64,000 bases of DNA from Notolepis coatsorum (lineage: Eukaryota > Chordata > Actinopteri > Aulopiformes > Paralepididae), in assembly GCA_963971535.1 (NCBI GenBank), contig OZ020588.1:126310264-126374263 (forward strand). Reading direction: 5' to 3'. Both the position numbers and the translations under genes were made by a program. Position 1 is the stretch's first letter, and every line of letters starts with the position of its first letter. Below are positions 9,971-21,700 of the stretch, in pieces. A model generated the notes under the pieces. That model had not been told where the DNA came from. It made no database searches and worked only from the letters and a program-made list of their open reading frames with translations.

Positions 9971-10414
9971 TAGGGCTGTCCCCGACTAAGGATTTGGATA
10001 GTCTACTTTGATTTAAAAAAAATAAAAAAAAAATGTTTTTTTTCTTTTTTCTTTTTTTTACCAGGGTGGGCACAGCTGACTCAGTGGGCGGGCCAGGCCC
10101 CCTAATGCCCACCCATGGCGCCCGGTCTGGTGACAATGGCTCTACTACTAGAAGACAAAGGCGATTTTAATGTGATTTGATTGGTCTAGATAGAACTTCT
10201 GGCTAGCAGGCTAGCAGGCAGTGGAAGTCCTACTCTGAACAGACTGTAAACCTGATTAACATCACAGCTATTGTAACCGAGGAATAGTCTGCCTATACTT
10301 TTACACTATAGTAATATAAAATCACGGGATACTTGATAGGTTATCATCAATAAAACAGGGTTTCCTTTATTTAATTTACAGTTGAATTTGACTTGTGTGT
10401 GTTAACTTGTGTAA
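9971..10414. other. Unassigned, low-complexity rich
   Basis: Contains A/T homopolymer runs (10013-10060), the 40-bp block shared with 2928-2968 and no ORF. The sequence tagggctgtccccgac at 9971 looks like a hAT terminus, but no partner terminus was found. Confidence 0.4.
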
Positions 10415-10496
10415 TGTTAATTGTGTGTATTGAGCCGTACTGTATTGTACCCATTCTGCAATATGTTAATAAAGTTTTCAATCAATCAATCAAACA
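10415..10496 (+). mobile_element. LINE-B 3' tail, (AATC)n end
   Basis: A short LINE-B terminus with an AATC tail directly abuts, and probably truncates, the left end of the DIRS-like element. Confidence 0.8.
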
Positions 10497-10927
10497 ATGC
10501 CGCTACCTTCATAAGCAGGTGTGTGGCCACACACTCGCCTTCTTCTTCACTTTCACCACAAGGAAGTGCCTGTTGTATACATCACTTGAAGAGGTTGTTT
10601 AAGATGAAGAAAGTTGAGTTACGTGTTTACATTTTCTCTCATAACTTTAAAAAGAAAAAAAGCTAAGTCATAATGTTTATCTCGGAGGGTCGCGCTAGCA
10701 ACATTACCCTTCACCAGCGGTTCTCCATTGCCTCCTCTGTCGTGCGTCTTGGAGCAGGGTTGAGGCCACTTTCGTGGTCGGCAGCCGCGCCCGGTAGGCG
10801 TCCGATAGATAGTTTGCCTCTCCAAAGAGCTGGTGCACCAGCGCCGTCTCCTGTGCAATGGCCTGGTTCCGGCTCTGGTTCCTTTGCCGCCGGAGAATCG
10901 TCCGCTGTTGGGCGGCCGGCTCCTCTG

Positions 10928-12135
10928 ATGGCGGAGGATTTGAGACGCAAACTTTTTGCGTCGGCCCGCTCCCGTCGTAAGATGGTGGCTTGTAGACGCG
11001 AACGGCCTGGTTTTGGTGAGTTGCTGGAGCCGGATGAGGATGCGTCTGATTCTCCATGGACGATGGAAACAGAGGACTACATGGTAGAAGCAAACAGGTT
11101 CTTATTTGACGCCCCGGTGGAGACATGTCCGCCGCCCGTCCAGGTAACACTGGAGGGGGGTGATAGGTCTCCTTGGGGTCCCTCGTACGCGGATGTTGGG
11201 TTAGAACCTCCGACTCGGCGGCGGGATGCCCTGCTATCAGCCACATCAGAATGTGGCTCTGTAACCAGTAGCCTGCTGCATGTGAGGGACGTGAGCTTGG
11301 TGGGGGAAAGTATGCAGGGGGAACTGCGTGCTTTGTTCCCCGAGCTCATGGCGGCGGCGGCAGTCGCAAACGGCGTGCCGCTGCCGCAGCCACTGCTTGT
11401 TCCTGTTCCTGATGATCTCATAGGTCATCTATGGCAACGCCGTCCTGTGAGAGAGATGGGCGTTGTCTGTCCATTTTTCCCCTCGATGGAGGCCTACGTC
11501 CGTCAGGGACAGGTGGTCTCCCACATCATGGGCCTCACCCCCGCCTACGTGCGAGTCACGAGGGTGGTGGGTTTGGTAGATGGCATGAAGGAGGGGGTGC
11601 CTCGGCTTGATAGGCCGATGGCAGCTCTCCTTTGTCCTGAGGTGGTGTGGGAGCCGTTACGGAAGCCGGGTCCCCAAGGGAAATCGGCGAGGCGCTTGGC
11701 TTACTGGAGTGACCAGTCATTTATCTCCGCGACTCAATCTCTGGCTGCCACTTCTAACATCGCGCAGCTGGCGAGATTCATGTCCGGGATACTGACGGGC
11801 GGTACGGAGCTGACCGATTTGCAACATGATCAGTTCGCCCAGTCGGCAGGAGCCATCCTGCATCTGATCCAGCCGCAGGCCATCACCGCTGGGAAAGTAC
11901 GCACCCTGGCCACTCTAGTCCAGCGCCACCTTTGGCTGGAGCAGGCGCGTGTGCCGGAAAGGAAGAGGACTCCACTTCTGACGGCACCCCTCTCCGATGC
12001 TGGGCTTTTCGGGTCGGCGCTGCAGCTGATGACCTCAACCTGCAGGGAGATGCAGGAGGAGCATTCCGTGCTCCAGCCTCATTTCCCCCCGCCCCGATGT
12101 CGCCAGTGGAGTCAGACGGAAGGCTCGTCGCTAAG
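10928..12135 (+). pseudogene. DIRS-like gag ORF (about 400 residues, truncated)
   Basis: An open frame runs on the plus strand. The first in-frame ATG with a plausible context is at 10928; the frame is open from 10673. The N-terminal part is basic (RRKLFASARSRRK). The middle has FFPSMEAYVRQ and SDQSFISATQSLAATSN. The C-terminal part has a helical block (VRTLATLVQRHLWLEQARV) and PLSDAGLFGSALQ. I recognise the LW...(L)...P(L/I)S..GLFG pattern from gag-like proteins of fish DIRS elements. It would package element RNA. True homology ends near 12135: the frame continues to 12628 only as the antisense shadow of the minus-strand ORF1. Confidence 0.55.
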
Positions 12136-12168
12136 AGCCTGCACCCTGGCATGCTTGTGGGGTGGCTG

Positions 12169-13023
12169 TCAGCCCGAAGCTATAATCTTGTCTATATTGC
12201 GAGATAAGAGAGAGGCGCCTTGCATGTTAGGATGCACGCCGTCCTTTCTCAGCAAGCCAGGGCGCCCCCAGAAAGAGGACCAGTTATCCACGAACCCTAA
12301 GCCCTGTTCTTTACAGTATTTTTCCAGCCATCGGTGTAGAGAAGCTGTCCTACTCATGAACTCATCATCATGCCGGTTTACAGGCAGGGGGCCAGAGAAG
12401 ATTACTCGATGCCGACTCATCTTTCTGGCGAGGTCAGAAAGCCTAACTATGTTGATCTTTGTGACCTCAGAGACTTTCATCCTACAGTCATTATTTCCGA
12501 TGTGTATAACAATATGGTCGAATTTATCTTCAGTGGGTGTGATATGTGGGTTACCTTTTGCCTTGACTATGCTATTTGCCAGAAATCTCAGGTTGGCTTC
12601 AATGTCGTTAGCTCTGGCTCCCCCATAACATTTGATCTCGGCTGGCTTACCTAGCTTAATATGCCGGGTGATGGAGTCGCCAATCACAAGGACGGGAAGA
12701 CGGGGTTGCAGTGGAGGCCGCTGCGTACTGGGACCGGAACCCGCAACACGTGTAAAATCATGTTGCGGAGCAGGTGCTGTTGAGGCCGAGGCCGAGCGGT
12801 TACACTGCCGCTCCGTATTGGGCGCAAAGGCCTTGTCCTGAGCACTATGTCTGGGACTCTCCAGACAAGAAGACCTCGCTAGAGGCTGCTTAGAAAAGCC
12901 TATAGTGTCCGAGACGTCTAAAGCTGACTGTTTTCCTGACTCAAGTTCAAGGACACGACTCTCTAACCGAGTTAACCTTTCTAGGAGAGAGGGACAGACA
13001 GGACAGACAGAACACATAGCCAT
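12169..13023 (-). CDS. LINE ORF1 protein with SGNH-hydrolase (esterase) domain, 284 aa
   Basis: An intact ORF from ATG 13023 to a stop at 12169. It has a short N-terminal coiled coil (about residues 12-30, LLERLTRLESRVLELESG), a Ser/Pro-rich linker (50-108), and an SGNH-hydrolase domain (110-284). The domain shows VLVIGDSITRH (nucleophile Ser117), CYGGARANDI (Gly134-135), HIGNND (Asn178) and DGVHP (Asp261, His264), so all four catalytic blocks are present. Esterase-type ORF1 proteins are known from CR1 and vertebrate L2 LINEs, where they bind RNA and act early in retrotransposition. No ORF2 follows; the LINE stops within about 20 bp of this ORF, inside the DIRS-like gag. It may belong to one of the LINE families seen elsewhere in the window. 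Confidence 0.85.
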   Translation of the reverse strand: MAMCSVCPVCPSLLERLTRLESRVLELESGKQSALDVSDTIGFSKQPLARSSCLESPRHSAQDKAFAPNTERQCNRSASASTAPAPQHDFTRVAGSGPSTQRPPLQPRLPVLVIGDSITRHIKLGKPAEIKCYGGARANDIEANLRFLANSIVKAKGNPHITPTEDKFDHIVIHIGNNDCRMKVSEVTKINIVRLSDLARKMSRHRVIFSGPLPVNRHDDEFMSRTASLHRWLEKYCKEQGLGFVDNWSSFWGRPGLLRKDGVHPNMQGASLLSRNIDKIIASG

Positions 13024-13382
13024 GCTTACACCAGGTAGAGCAGGAACAAATAAAAATACGAAGTACTATGGATCAACTGCTAAAGGCTATGTGTATGAAG
13101 CCGATTGAAGGTTTAGCTAAGGAGCTAAAACCAGTGGGTCGAGTTAGTTGACAAGCTAACAAGGCAAGACCAGAAAATGCAGGTACAAAAGAGTGGCCTG
13201 CTAGAGGAGGGCAGGTGAGGGGCAGTAGATACTCTAATGCACTCGGTTGCCTCCTCGGAGAACTCCAGCAGGAAAACTCCAAGTCTTTGTCTGTCTTAGT
13301 CGGTCGCCGGCACTCTGCTGGCGCTTGGATAGACTACACTTAAATCCCTAATGAATATTGTCCCACACCTGTAGGGGGCTGG
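13024..13382 (-). other. 5' UTR of the esterase-ORF1 LINE (minus strand)
   Basis: No ORF. It lies between ORF1 and the 206-bp array on the transcribed strand and is inferred to be the LINE leader. Confidence 0.5.
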
Positions 13383-14168
13383 TCTCTGAGTGATTGGACT
13401 AATTAGCACAGGCTGCTCAAGTCAAACCCAATAGGGTGAACAGAGCCTGATTGATTCAGAGAACAAACAATTACCAAAATATACAATGGATTGGGAACTA
13501 ACTTACATTACTCAGCAAGATCACAGTGTAGTCAGCTCAGGCTTAGAGCAATGTGAGCTACAGGCAGCTGTATTTAACACAGGCCTTGACTCTGAGTGAT
13601 TGGACTAATTACCACAGGCTGCTCAAGTCAAACCCAATAGGGTGAACAGAGCCTGATTGATTCAGAGAACAAACAATTACCAAAATATACAATGGATTGG
13701 GAACTAACTTACATTACTCAGCAAGATCACAGTGTAGTCAGCTCAGGCTTAGAGCAATGTGAGCTACAGGCAGCTGTATTTAACACAGGCCTTGACTCAG
13801 AGTGATTGGACTAATTACCACAGGCTGCTCAAGTCAAACCCAATAGGGTGAACAGAGCCTGATTGATTCAGAGAACAAACAATTACCAAAATATACGATG
13901 GATTGGGAACTAACTTACATTACTCAGCAAGATCACAGTGTAGTCAGCTCAGGCTTAGAGCAATGTGAGCTACAGGCAGCTGTATTTAACACAGGCCTTG
14001 ACTCTGAGTGATTGGACTAATTACCACAGGCTGCTCAAGTCAAACCCAATAGGGTGAACAGAGCCTGATTGATTCAGAGAACAAACAATTACCAAAATAT
14101 ACAATGGATTGGGAACTAACTTACATTACTCAGCAAGATCACAGTGTAGTCAGCTCAGGCTTAGAGCT
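13383..14168. repeat. 206-bp tandem repeat, about 3.8 copies
   Basis: The unit beginning ctctgagtgattggactaat recurs with a constant period of 206 bp (tgattgg at 13391, 13597, 13803, 14009). Units are almost identical, differing by single bases (for example ctctgag versus ctcagag, and tacaatgg versus tacgatgg). The array lies directly upstream, on the minus strand, of the LINE ORF1 leader, so it may be 5' promoter monomers. Confidence 0.95.
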
Positions 14169-17016
14169 TAGAGGATACGATGTGTGAACCTTTCGCTAGT
14201 GTGGGTTTGAGTCTTGTTGGTCGCTACATTTCATGTTAGAGCTTAAGCAAGGCCTGCAGCTTACACTCGGTTGAAAAAGGTTTTTTCTACCTCGACCTGA
14301 AGGTTAGATCTTCACATAAAGGTAGAGGTTAGTTGTGTGCTCTGTTGCTTAAACAGTGATATTGAGCCGCAACACTGTTGTGTTGGTCTGCAGTAATGCT
14401 CGTGTGTGTAAAGGTACCGCGGTTCAGGCCGCTCTCTCTCTCTATCAGATTTTCTGTGTCTTGCAACATAAACACGGGTGTCGGGTTCACACATATATAA
14501 CTTTGGCCTTGTTATAAACCCTGTTCACAGACTTGTCTGTGGCTAGCGCGCATTGAATTAGCTTTGCGCTGTTCATTAGCATACTGGCTACTTAAGGTAT
14601 CATATGGCTATTGTTGTTGTCGTATTCAAGGGTTCGGCTTGCGAGGGGGTACCGGATAAACCCCTCCTTCCCTCTTCTGATTGGTCTTTTTTTTTTTACT
14701 CTCTTTTAATTCGGTCCGGCCAAGCTGTTAGGCAGCTTGGCACAGGGGGGGGGGGTGGGGGTTCCCTGACTCTGCACCTATCACGGGCGGTTGAGTCATG
14801 GGTTTCCCCCCGTCATAGAATACGTCACTGGGCACGTTTCTATTGGACGACGGCTTCCGTGAGTTTTTTCAGACCCGTATGTAGGGTCTGTCATTGTCAA
14901 GTCGTCGGGGCAGAGCGTAGGAACTTAGTGTTCTGCTACGTTCGATATACGTGTAACTTGAGTCTGTTGGTCACATGGCTCAATGTTACCGTGACTTTTC
15001 AAATCATGGCTCACGTGGGAAGTCTCTCTGAGGATTCCCGTCTCCTCTCTGTGGTGAGGGTGGCGGGATGTAAGAATGAAAACAATTTTTACCCTCAGCC
15101 GCGTCACGTGGGATTCATGTCAGTCTGTGTTTCTTTCTTTTTAATAAAAAGAGGGAAGAATATGAAGCACGACAACTCCTTGTCGTTCTCCCAGGCGACT
15201 TGAAGGACCAATGTCTGGTGTCTGGTTGGACTATCCATTGATGTGTTTGGGTCTCGACGCGTACATAGTGCTGGCTCGGGGTGTTTCTGATAAGAATCAC
15301 GCATGAGGCTGGTACGCCTTGGTTGCTCATTATTAAAACTGCGTTTTTATAGGGCAACTGGGATGGAGGTTTTCTCTTCCGAGCGCCTGTTACTAGGTCT
15401 CGACGGATTCTCGTTCATATCTGGGGGATGTTAACGGAATAGATCAAAACATAGGTAGAGGGGTCTCACGCCCTTGGGGTGGGCCACTGAGCGCGGTACG
15501 AATGGGACCGTCTGGGTGGCGCCCTCTTTTCATGTTTTTAGATCGACACGCGTACCTACCCCCTCTCTTGGAGTGGGGATGTTGGCGTGGTTAGGGCACA
15601 GGACTGGTTCTGGTCACGCTGGTCCAGGTCAGTTAACCCGTTGTCCGCCGGGGACGCAGACCTGCTGTTCTGGTACCCTGAGGGACTTGTGCTTTTTTCG
15701 GGGGAAAAAATGCCGGGTCGGCCCGGGTGTCACAGGGTTGGGCGTTATGGAGGCTCTTTGTTGGGTACATGTTGTACCCTGCGCTATCGTGAAGGGGCTG
15801 GTTCTCCATTCTTTTCGCTCCTCTCTTACGCATGGCGAAGAGGGGGCTGTTGGGGTGGTCTTCTGGACCTCCTCTGGCATCCCTGTGTGCTTCCCCGGCC
15901 GCCGGGCCCGGTCCGAAGTTGTGTTTCGTCGACCCGTAGGCCTGGAATAACCCCTTTTTGAAAACTGAAACACTTGTACTGCGGTATAGCCAGTGTATTC
16001 CCGCAGGTGTGTTTTGGAGTTTTTTTTGAGGGGTTATGGGAACAACCACCGCATGTGGTACCAAGAGGGTGGTTGATTCCCTGGTGTGTTGGAGCAGAGT
16101 CAACTCCCGGGTTACCCGGTTGAGTGTGCCCCTGCACATTCATGACGTCTGCCAATCATGTCAGCCTTCTCTGCCTCGGCCCCTCTGGGTCGGGGTTTTT
16201 TGGTGGAGGCTTTGTCATGGTGCGCAACAATGCCAGCATACGCCCCTTCCGCCGGGGTGCTGTTTTTAGTTGACCCCTTTGGCGCCTGTCTCATCCGCAG
16301 TGCTCCAGGCTCGGGTCAAACGTCTGCTGCCTGGTTTGAGGGATCGACCCCCTCTGGGGTCGTCTCCCCGGTGCGCTGCCTGCTTCCGCTGTAGTGTAGC
16401 CTTTTGTGTGTTTCGAGTTACGGCCATGCTGACTGCCTGAGTTGTCAGGGTCAGTGTGCCAGGCGGCGTACTAGTGGGGGGAAGGGCCCGCTCTTGGAGG
16501 GGCCCTGTCCGAATACGCTGGCGATGTGGGGGGCGGTGTCACTAAGTGACCGTCTGGTGAGGTCTTGATGCTGTGGCGTCGTTGACCTCTCCGGGCCCCC
16601 TTTTTCCGGGGGATCCAGTCCCTTCAGTGGGTCTGGGTCTTCCTTTGCGCTCCACTGCTACGGCCTTGCCACGGGGTTGCGTTTGCTCTCGACCACATGT
16701 TTTTGGGGGGTAACGAGGTTTGTTCCTTCCGTTCGTTCCCTGGTGGCATGCGGGTTGTGCGTGTGGGTAGTCGTGGGGTCAAGCCACGGTCTGCTTACTC
16801 TGTGCGTTGAGTTGCTCGAGTTTCTCTTCGCACGGTCGGATCCGTCTCCCTCCCGTCCTCCAATAGGGGGGGTATCCTCCATTAGGGAGGGTCGGGGGGG
16901 CTCGGTCCTCCCCGGTTCTGATGGTTGTGGGGGGCCTCAGTGGGGTACATTTGTCGAGTTTCAGGCTCCCTCTCAGCTCCCGTAGTGCAGATGACGCTGA
17001 GCGGCAGCCAGTATGA
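14169..17016. other. Non-coding G/T-rich interior of the DIRS-like element
   Basis: Several 60-200 codon frames occur on both strands, but none shows a domain, a consistent family motif or a plausible start. I see no RT, RNase H or recombinase motif. Contains a G run at 14744-14753. Confidence 0.55.
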
Positions 17017-17313
17017 AATAGAACGTAAGGTTATGAATATAACCAAGTTCTATGAATACTGGTGACGCTCAGCGTCTGGACGCCACTGCGGCCTTTGATC
17101 TCGTCTTGTGGTGAAAGATTGGGAAGGAGGCGAGTGTGTGGCCACACACCTGCTTATGAAGGTAGCGGATAGGGGTGTGGCCAGACGAATGTTGGTATGT
17201 AAAGGTACATTGTGGATTTTTATTCAGTGCATATGCACGAAGTGAGGTTAGTGCAGATGACGCTGAGCGTCAGCAGTATTCATAGAACTTGGTTATATTC
17301 ATAACCTTACGTT
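17017..17313. repeat. DIRS-like internal complementary region and right inverted terminal repeat
   Basis: 17020-17075 and 17253-17313 are inverted copies (acgtaaggttatgaatataa on one arm, ttatattcataaccttacgt on the other) containing gacgctcagcgtc. Between them lies the inverted counterpart of 10499-10565. This arrangement allows circular-intermediate formation in DIRS replication. Confidence 0.75.
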
Positions 17314-18341
17314 AGCCATTCAGTTGCTTGTAGTTATCATTTCAACATTAAAAGTGCATTGTCCCTTCCCGGCCTGGTAAATGCAAATAAATTCATAACT
17401 TTTGAACAATAGATGCTATTTCTAATCTGTCAGCTGTTCTATATTGCCAACAAGACTGTCTACATTAGATACACTCTAATTTTTATTTTATTTTTCTTAT
17501 CCCAAGTAAGAAAAGTGCTTGAAAATTCATTTGTATCTTCACGTTCAAGTTCAACTATTTCAAGTTCAACTACATATGAAGAATAATAACAATAATAATG
17601 ATGATAATCATATACATATTTTATATCTTTGGAAAGCCCTAGTATGTATGTTCAAGTTCATTAGTTTTCTAACTGGGCCAGCAGTAGCAAGATGGTACAC
17701 TCTGCTGCTTCGACTCATTGTATCCAGACTGATTGTTGTAATGCAGATGAGCGCTATTTTATTGCACTGCACTATTGCACTATTTTACTCTATCTATTTT
17801 ATACAAATTTTATGTCTGCTACATTTTATGCATTGCTTTTATTTAGTCAGAAACCTGATAAAAGACGTTTATAGATTTTAATGTCAGAAATCTATCAGAA
17901 TCAATAAGTGTGGAAAGGTGCGCTTTCAATGTTCAAATCTATTTTTTTTTATATATTTTAATGACAGAATTCTATTACTAATCTATGTCAGGTTTTAATG
18001 GAACTTTTTAATGTCAATTATCTCCTATAATTATGCCAATCGTATGCTCATTCTATGCCTATGTCTATTTTATGTCCATTTATGTCTACATCAGAAAGAT
18101 TGTATGAGCCAAATAAATGTCCTCATTTGACGCTCCAATGATGTTTGCCACAAAACACTTGTGAGGCCATTTAAAACGATTGAAAACATGTGTCAGACGC
18201 TTCCAATACATTGGGGTATTAACTCATTCCTAGCCGGGAATTAGACGGAGCCTGTCATAGCACTGCCACGCTTTAAAAGATAGGAGTGCATCACCTTATT
18301 TGTAGAGCTATAACTATATTCTATATTATAGCTATGGATAC
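17314..18341. other. A/T-rich intergenic sequence
   Basis: No recognisable gene or element; only short frames in low-complexity A/T sequence. It ends at the BEL target site gatac (18337-18341). Confidence 0.6.
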
Positions 18342-18710
18342 TGTTGTGAAGGGCCAGATTAAACTGAATATATATATGTATCGTTTGATACACTTTGTAT
18401 ATTATTTATATATATACACGGAATATCCCTTTACCTGCGTACAGACCAGAGTAATATTCGCTCTCCTATTGGACAGCGCCCCCAGGCGCCAACGCGCAAG
18501 CCCCCAACGGCAAGTTCAAAGACAACTGCAGGCATGGCAGAACATGCCCAGAGTCTGCGTAGTAATACGAGACAAGGACTGAGGTTGGGACTAGATATTC
18601 ACTTAAGTATAAATACGGCGCAGGTGTAAACAGCAGTAGTTCATTCAGTACCTTACCTAAACCTTACCCACCTTCACCACGAGTCAACGTGCAGTGAAGT
18701 GAGCAACCTT
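18342..18710 (+). repeat. BEL 5' LTR, first part (to LINE insertion)
   Basis: Nearly identical to 34605-34973 of the 3' LTR. It starts TGTTGTGAAGGG. The last 7 bp, caacctt (18704-18710), are duplicated at 22074-22080 on the far side of the LINE. Confidence 0.95.
18608..18615 (+). promoter_or_regulatory. TATA box of the BEL 5' LTR
   Basis: TATAAATA occurs in a conserved context in both LTRs (also 34871-34878), about 100 bp upstream of the LINE insertion point. Transcription would start about 25-30 bp downstream. Its role is inferred from position. Confidence 0.6.
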
Positions 18711-21700
18711 CAGTGATTGACCGTCAGTCAATCATTGACATTGGATTACGGGAAACTTACCAACTGGATTACTCGCTGGATCAACTTTCCGAACCACATC
18801 AATGGCCGGAAGAAATCCTCCGGAGACTAGGACCAGATCCTTTGTTCCTAGACCCCAGGAAAAGACGTCGAGGAAAAAGGTCTGGGATCCGAAACAGGCT
18901 GAGATCCAGACGACACCGTACACCACTTCCCAGTATATTGCTAGCCAATGTACAATCAATAGACAATAAACTGGATGACATCCGAGCAAGGATTCAATAT
19001 CAAAGAGACGTTAGGGACTGCAATGTCCTTTGCTTCACCGAAACTTGGCTAACACCGGAGGTTCCAGATCACGCGATTCAACCAGCGGATCATTTCTTTA
19101 TCCATAGGAAGGATCGGACACAATCAGAGTCCGGTAAACAACGTGGTGGAGGTATTGCCTTCATGTTTAACAAAAATTGGAGTGATCCAACGAATGTGAA
19201 GGAATTATCCAACTACTGCTCCCCAGAACTGGAATATATAACCATCAAGTGTCGTCCTTTCTTCCTCCCGAGGGAGTTAACGGCGATCGTCCTGGTCGGA
19301 GTGTATATTCCACCGCAAGCCAACAACAACGCCGCGCTCTCCAGACTACACGACGAGGTAAATAATATACAAGCGACGAACGTTAACGCCGCCATTTTAG
19401 TACTGGGAGATTTCAATAGCGCCAATCTGAGAAAGGTATTGCCTGATTTCTACCAGCATGTGACTTGCAACACCAGAGGCGGTAACATCCTAGATCACTG
19501 TTACACGCAATTTAAAGGTGGCTACAAGGCTCATTCTGATAGTGGCTTTGGCAAGTCAGATCACGCATCCATTTTCCTTACACCAAAGTACAGACAAAGA
19601 ATTAAAAGTACTCCCGTAGTCTCGCGAGAGGTGCAGAAATGGGATGTGACGTCAGAGGACACGATCCGGTCAGTGTTCCACAACACAGACTGGATTGTAT
19701 TCCGCGACACAGATAACATTAATGCCTACACGGAGACAGTGCTGGACTATGTCTGTACTAGGGTGAAAGAAACAATCCCCACTACCAAAATGAAAGTTTA
19801 CCCAAATCAAAAACCCTGGGTAGACAAATCCGTCCGTGAAGCTCTGAGAGAGCGCACCAAAGCATACAATGACGGCCTAGTGGCAGGCAACATGAATGAC
19901 CACAAGGCGGCGCAACACAACGTAAGGAGGACAGTGTCAGAGGCCAAACGGCGCTACAGGGATAAAATTGAACTCCAGTTTGAACAAGCTGACTCTAGAG
20001 CTATGTGGCAGGGGCTCAAAACGATGACAGACTACAAAGGCGCCTCCCTCAAACTGAACAATGACATCTCCTTAGCAAACGACCTCAATACCTTCTATGC
20101 GAGGTTTGATGCTGGTAATAACAACACCAGCTCACAAGCCTCGGCAATGGGGGGGGGGGGGTCGGCTGCTGATGGAGGCGCAGTGTTCAGGGTAACAGAG
20201 CATGAGGTGAGGCGGACCTTTAAAAAAGTGAATATCAGGAAGGCAGCAGGTCCGGACGGCATCCCCGGCCGCGTCCTAAAAGTCTGTGCCGACCAACTGG
20301 CCCCAGTATTCACTGACATATTTAACCTGTCCTTAGAACAGGCTGTCATCCCCACCTGCCTGAAGAAGTCCACTATTATCCCTGTACCCAAAAAATCCAA
20401 GCCTGCTTGCCTCAACGACTACCGCCCTGTAGCTCTCACCTCCATAGCCATGAAGTGCTTTGAGAAGCTAGTAAAGGGCTACATCTGCTCCTCCCTCCCC
20501 ATCAACATGGACCCCCTGCAATTTGCATACCGCCCCAACAGGTCCACGGAGGACGCCATATCCCATGTGCTGCACACAGCAGCATCACACCTGGACAAGA
20601 GGCAGGGGAACTATGTGAGAATGCTATTCATCGACTACAGCTCGGCATTCAATACCATAGTCCCCTCCATACTCATAGCCAAGCTCAGGGACCTGGGCTT
20701 GGGCTATGACCTCTGCCAGTGGGTCTTGGACTTCCTGACTGGCAGACCCCAGGTGGTGAGAGCAGGCAACTGCACCTCCTCATCCATCACCCTCAACATA
20801 GGGGCCCCCCAGGGCTGTGTTCTGAGTCCCCTCCTCTACTCCCTGTACACACACGACTGTGTGGCTCAGCGGAGTAGCAATACAATCGTCAAATTTGCTG
20901 ACGACACAGTGGTGGTGGGCCTGATCTCTGCCAACGACGAGAGGGCCTACCTGGAAGAGGTCAAGGTCCTGGCGGGATGGTGCCAGGAAAACAGCCTCTC
21001 CCTGAACGTCAGCAAAACAAAGGAGATGATTGTGGACTTCAGGAGGTCGGGGGTCAAGGACTACAGCCCCCTCAGCATCGACGGGGCACCGGTTGAGAGA
21101 GTCAACAGCTTCAAGTACCTCGGAGCCCACATATCCGAGGACTTGAAATGGACCATACACATTAACAGTGTGGTGAAGAAGGCACGACAACGCCTCTACT
21201 TCCTCAGGCGCCTAAGGAAGTTCCAAGTCAGCCAGAAGATCCTTAAGAACTTCTACTCATGTACAATAGAGAGCATCTTGACCGGCAACATCACCTCCTG
21301 GTTTGGGAATAGCACTGCAAAAGACCAAAGCAGACTACAAAGAGTGACACGTTCAGCCGAACGCACAATTGGAGGGGGGCTCCCCACCCTCCAGAACATT
21401 TACAACAAGCGTTGCAAGGGGAAGGCTAAGAGAATTATTAAGGACTCGAGCCACCCGAACAACTGCCTCTTTGAACTGCTGCCGTCAGGCAAGCGACACA
21501 GGAGTCTCAAGGCGAGCACAGAAAGACTCAGAAGTAGCTTCTATCCCCAGGCCATCAGGCTGCTAAACGAACAATGAATGAACACTACACAACAACAACC
21601 ACCAAACACACATAGCACACACATCCACACGCACACACTCACTTTAAACAAACACACTGTAGCACCCACTACACACACTTTATAGCACACACCCACTTTA

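Larger units (their letters stand above)
10499..17313 (+). mobile_element. DIRS-like (tyrosine-recombinase class) retroelement, defective
   Basis: 10499-10565 is repeated inverted at about 17100-17168 (ccgctaccttcataagcagg through tttcaccacaag). A second inverted pair of about 55 bp (17020-17075 and 17253-17313) contains gacgctcagcgtc and the terminal aaccttacgtt. Inverted ends plus an internal complementary region at the 3' side are the DIRS layout. A gag-like ORF follows the left end. RT, RNase H and tyrosine recombinase are not detectable, and an antisense LINE segment occupies the middle. The left terminus is cut at the LINE-B tail. Confidence 0.6.

Noticed and set aside
12140-12628. C-terminal third of the 651-codon plus-strand ORF
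   Set aside because: It is antisense to the SGNH-esterase ORF1, which has real motifs; the gag homology ends near 12135.
13383-14168. CRISPR-like reading of the regular array
   Set aside because: The whole 206-bp unit is repeated with no unique spacers, and the context is eukaryotic.
14604-16985. Several 60-200 codon ORFs on both strands
   Set aside because: No motifs, low-complexity composition and no conserved start; judged non-coding.
18732-18989. Minus-strand ORFs opposite the LINE and BEL genes
   Set aside because: Antisense shadows of recognised plus-strand proteins.
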